A stretch of 64,000 nucleotides of DNA. Source: Moringa oleifera. Its lineage: Eukaryota; Streptophyta; Magnoliopsida; Brassicales; Moringaceae. Within the stretch, counting starts at the first letter, position 1. Each line of letters begins with the position of its first letter. The DNA is taken from NCBI GenBank assembly GCA_021397835.1, contig JAJFZO010000241.1:62001-126000 (forward strand). The letters run 5' to 3'. The notes beneath the pieces are model-generated. The model was not told the DNA's origin. It saw only the letters and a list, made by a program, of their open reading frames with translations, and ran no database searches. The translations under genes were made by a program, and so were the position numbers. Below are positions 60,369 through 64,000 of this stretch, piece by piece.

Positions 60369-62530
60369 ATGGCTAAGATTCTAGGACCCTTCTCTTACAC
60401 TAATAATGAAGGGGTTAAGAATAATTTTCCCATTTTCAAATACATTCAATTAGAGCTCCCTTCTTTTATCGATAGACCACGAACCCTCGACTAAGGCTAG
60501 GTCATGGTCTTCGAAGATTAACTAAAAGGTGGCCAGGATCTACCTGAACATCCTTTCTTCCAAAATACTTGTAGGCAGTTTAATGTGTCTTCTTCTCAAT
60601 TGCTTCTTAACCTTGGAGATGTATGGTCACTTTCGTCTCTAAACTTTTAACCCTGAATTACTCGAATATTTCTGTCCCTTTTTTTGCAAAGTTTTTAAAA
60701 TTGAAAGCCCATAGAGATGATGAGGACTCAGATAGAAAATTTTAGTATTTCAACAACGTGAAACTCCAAATTCTTTTCAAAAAGACTTCCTTCAAACAAC
60801 AAGGGTTGGTCAGAGAAGTACTTTTGGGCCTCATGTCCTAAGATCTACTTTGAACTAAAACACGTGGAAAGAAACTTCCAAGAGAGTCCACAAGAAAAAG
60901 ATTTACCCTGATGTAAAGCCTTTCTACAAATAACTTGCTAAACATCAAGGTGAAGATAGTTTTAAGGCTCACATAAATGACATTAGGATAATGACTATTA
61001 GATGCATCAAAACTTGGTATAAAGTTTTTCTTTTTAATAAATCATCTGTATCTACTGAGGTGTATCTATTGAGGTGTCTTCCCCTTGTAACTCTGACATT
61101 AAAGAGTAGGCCTTTTATTCTCATCTTCCTACACCTCTTCTAGAACCTAATCAAGAGGCCAACCTTAAACAAGTCAAAAAACTTATTCAAACCCTTACTT
61201 TAATTTTTAATCAATTACTCATTCTTCCCCAGATTTTCAAACAAGTTCATGAAAAAATTGACTCTACTCAATCTCCCATTCTTGATCGATATTGCTCACC
61301 AAATCTCGATCAACATTCTCTTAATGTCAACTCCAAGATTACTCGTACTGTAACAGGTTTTTTCGTTGAACTTTCTCTATACCTTTAATTTGACTTCTTT
61401 AGTCTTATACTAAACTTGTTCTTTCTTTTTATAGATCTTTCAAAAATAGCCCCTCAGAACATCCCTCAGTTAACTGAAGAATAGCTTTAGGAAGCCATGG
61501 ACAAAGTTATGGATAGAACCATTACTCCTTTTACTCCTCTGGTGAAGCCATCATCGAAAGCCTAAGCAAAAAGGCATTCTTTGTAAAGTTGTTTCTAAGA
61601 AGAAGACCTCTTGACTTGCACTTGCTACTACTACATCTTTAGTGCCAAACCTATCTAAGGCAAATCTCTTGAATAAGTAGCTAGCCAAGAGAAAAAAGAA
61701 GGCCAACAATGATCCTAGAGATTAGGGTGTTATGGATGCACTCTTGATCCCACTTATCAATCCTCCATAATTAAAAAAGGTGGACCGCTTCTTGACTGAT
61801 TAGAAACTACCAACTAATGCCAACTTGAATCAACAAAGTCTTATGCATGAATGGATATGTAATTCTAGTCTACCTAATGAGTTAAAGAATTACAAAGTTG
61901 ATAGTAACAACTTATTTTTCGGTAATAGGATGACAAGTTTTAATGATATATGTGCCTCTTCTCGATCCAGTTTTTACTTACATCTTTTAGTCATCTAAAC
62001 ATGATATTTGAGTTTTCTTGATCTAACTTTCAATCTTTTGATGTCTCAATTTGTCCATCATATGTCTATTCTTACTAATAAGTATAACCACACTAGCATT
62101 ATGCTTCCACCATTTCATGAAAGAGATTGAGTGCATAAATAAGAATCAAACATGTTGTTCATAAGGTTCATGTTTACACAGTGTAAGTTGAAAGGCTGAA
62201 AACTATTTTGGTCAAGACCAAAGTTGATCTTAATAACACCAAGATTGAGCTGGCTCAAGTGCAGGCCAATATTAATGTCAATGTAGATCATGCTAAAAAC
62301 AAGTTGATGTTGACGCATTTGGAGGAAAAAAAAAAGGTTCGAGAGAAAACCCACTCTAATGCCATAAACAAATTTAGATTATCAAATGCATACAAGTTCG
62401 AGATTGAGGAGTAAGCAACATATTGGCCCACTCAAAAAAGACTTATGGAAGAAATTAAAGGCAAGTTTCCTGATGTCGTTGGAGCAATTGAAGAATTTAA
62501 GGTGTCATTGGCTAACAACACTTAAGAACT
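60369..62530 (+). pseudogene. Broken two-exon gene, possibly transposon-derived
   Basis: An ATG at 60369 after a pyrimidine-rich leader opens a frame (MAKILGPFSYTNNEGV..) that shows several stops at positions likely to be former Gln or Trp codons (60483-60522) but stays readable across long stretches. A later segment resembling WSEKYFWASCPKIYFEL is reminiscent of the gypsy-type putative transposase domain of plants, but this is weak. After an intron at 61357-61434 the frame continues with SKIAPQNIPQLTEE, then again has stops. A charged helical, probably coiled-coil, stretch lies at about 62208-62414, followed by a PDVVGAIEEFK segment. I cannot name the family; coding origin is more secure than identity. 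Confidence 0.45.
61357..61434 (+). other. Intron in the broken gene
   Basis: 78 bp, GT at 61357 and AG at 61434, with a TACTAAAC branch-point-like motif and a T-rich 3' end. Joining the two sides keeps the frame (..ARTVT before, LSKIAPQ after in sense), which is unlikely by chance given that both sides are open there. Confidence 0.55.
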
Positions 62531-62775
62531 AGCACTTGAACCTACAAAAGAGATATCAAACTAGCTAGTTCTTATAAATGCTACTACTCCACCTCCCTAG
62601 CACAATGTGCTTGACATCACTTAAGATGCTCTAACTACTTAAGGTGATACTCTTGACATGGCTTGATTTGTTTATCTTCATCTTCCTTTGCAATTATACT
62701 ATGTTTTTCAAATCTTCTTGTATGAAAGTTTCAATTGTTATGAAATATTATTTCTTGTTTTTCTTCAATCTTAGT

Positions 62776-63431
62776 TTTGACATGATCACGAACTGACGTA
62801 TTTATCTTTGGAAGGTAGTCTTTAAGTTTTGAACCATACAAGAGTTTGAAAACTTGTAGATTTTTCAAGTTTGTAATAGAACTAGAAAGGGTCCTCAACA
62901 TTTGATTTTCAAAAGATTGAGATACCTTAAGAGTTTCAACTTACCAATTGAGTTAGACATGATTAAGAGTTTCAAATAATGAAAGTCTAATGTTCGCAAA
63001 CTTCTTGAATTCAAAGCTTTTGAATTGCAACTTACCTCACTAAATCCTTCACCCCGATACTTATACACTTGACTATGCATATAAAATGTTTGAATCCTAA
63101 TTTTGTTAAGTAAATGAGATGAAATTCGCCATGATGAATATTTGAAAACTAAATGATATTGCAAGTTGATTCATTAAATCGTGAATCTCATAATTTGTGA
63201 TATTTCCCCATTCATTTTCTTTCGTGTCCTTTAAGAGAAAGCTAAAAATTAGTGCTTTATAACACTACAACCCTATATCTTAAGGCAGTAGTTTTTATTT
63301 GATGACTCAAAAAGATCTTGTGTTGTCCAAACATAGATCAAATTTGATACCTCTATTTCATAATTTTAAGAAATAATCTACAATAAGCAAAATAGTTTTT
63401 CAAGTGCGAAAGAAGGTAATCATAACTCAAG
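62776..63431 (-). pseudogene. NB-ARC/LRR disease-resistance gene fragment (CNL type)
   Basis: The minus strand shows, in order, RNBS-D-like LSHLKNYFAYCRLF (63371-63412), a segment like IYVWTTQDLFESSNKN, then NEWGNITNYEIHDLMNQLA (63160-63216) containing the MHD motif as IHD (63175-63186). Linker and LRR starts follow: SSWRISSHLLNKIRIQTF, LRTLDFHYLKLL, NSIGKLKLLRYLNL (62895-63164), and after a frameshift SSSITNLKNLQVFKL (about 62820-62893). Spacing and wording follow plant CC-NBS-LRR proteins. At least two stops and two frameshifts are present, the P-loop, kinase-2 and GLPL parts are not visible to the right, and only about three LRRs exist. It is a relic fragment. Confidence 0.85.
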
Positions 63432-64000
63432 TTAAATGTGTTAACCCCACTATCTCACATGGTTAAATATGAAGACTAATTTTGAAGATCATAAACAATC
63501 TTATGGGGTAATTGTTTAAGTAAGTGTTATAGTAATTCAGAGATGAAAGGACTTGAAGAGCTTATGATTCATATGTTAAAGTCCTCAGAACAAAAAGAAT
63601 AATGAAGATCAAGTAAATACTTTAGGAGTTTTAGAAGTTTTAGAAATTTAAAATTTTGCGGTTACTCATAAATCTCTTAGCTTAAGTGCTTAATAGGTAA
63701 CTTAGGGCATGCATCAGTGGAAAATGTTTTCATCAAAAGGAATCATGTACTTTAATGAGTTTTCTAACACTTTATGATTCCTTATACTTAAGAAAATGCA
63801 TGTGTTTGAAACTTGAATATTTGGGATATATTACACACATAAATGACCAAGCATAATAGTTATCACGATACCACCTTGCTAGAGGATAATGTTATTTTGC
63901 CAGACAATAGCTAGTATGATGGCAGAGTCTATAGAGCTACTCGCATGAGAAATGTAATGGGACCTTGCTAAGCAGTAGCTAGCATGGTTCCACTGCACTA
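63432..64000. other. Sequence with no recognised feature
   Basis: I looked here for upstream NB-ARC motifs (GLPL, kinase-2, P-loop) on the minus strand and found none. A short imperfect repeat (ATAGCTAGTATG and GTAGCTAGCATG) lies near the right end. Confidence 0.45.

Noticed and set aside
63900..64000. Imperfect TAGCTAG-containing repeats near the right end
   Set aside because: They are too short and too few to call a repeat family from this window.

Overview
The window looks like plant nuclear DNA. It is very AT-rich and has microsatellites, a TATA-type promoter, a GT..AG intron, a degenerate Ty3/gypsy LTR retrotransposon with a plant-style primer site, and remains of an NB-ARC/LRR resistance gene. 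A dicot is likely. The style of the resistance-gene remnant suggests a cucurbit, but only weakly.

Positions 1-56317 are one head-to-tail tandem array with a unit of about 3.83 kb. At least ten units (1-38328) are almost identical, differing by scattered single bases and by the length of a TA tract. The array runs off the left edge. Each unit carries one 348-bp ORF for a 115-residue protein that is essentially a stand-alone TFIIS N-terminal (LW/TND) domain with a short basic tail. It lacks the central domain and zinc ribbon of a full elongation factor. A TATA box inside a perfect inverted repeat lies about 116 bp upstream of its ATG. A second, unrecognised 68-residue ORF lies 994 bp upstream of the first in every core unit.

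To the right the units decay. Unit 11 is split by the retrotransposon (38694-44106) but keeps an intact TFIIS-like frame. Unit 12 has a nonsense codon exactly at the LW tryptophan and a deletion of about 210 bp. Unit 13 has lost the TATA box and the reading frame. Unit 14 is cut off at 56317. This is the usual picture of a homogenised core with an ageing edge. Shared variants show conversion-like exchange between the core and the degenerate units.

The retrotransposon is on the minus strand, about 5.4 kb long with LTRs of about 310 bp. It has a tRNA-iMet-like primer site, a polypurine tract, and recognisable gag zinc knuckle, protease, reverse transcriptase, RNase H and integrase parts, all broken by stops. 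Its size and integrase tail suit a small chromovirus of the Reina type.

Positions 56318-64000 are non-array DNA. They hold a broken two-exon gene of unknown, possibly transposon-derived, family (about 60369-62530, plus strand) with a visible intron. A fragment of a CC-NBS-LRR gene (about 62776-63431, minus strand) covers the RNBS-D, MHD and first LRR regions. The rest shows nothing I can name.
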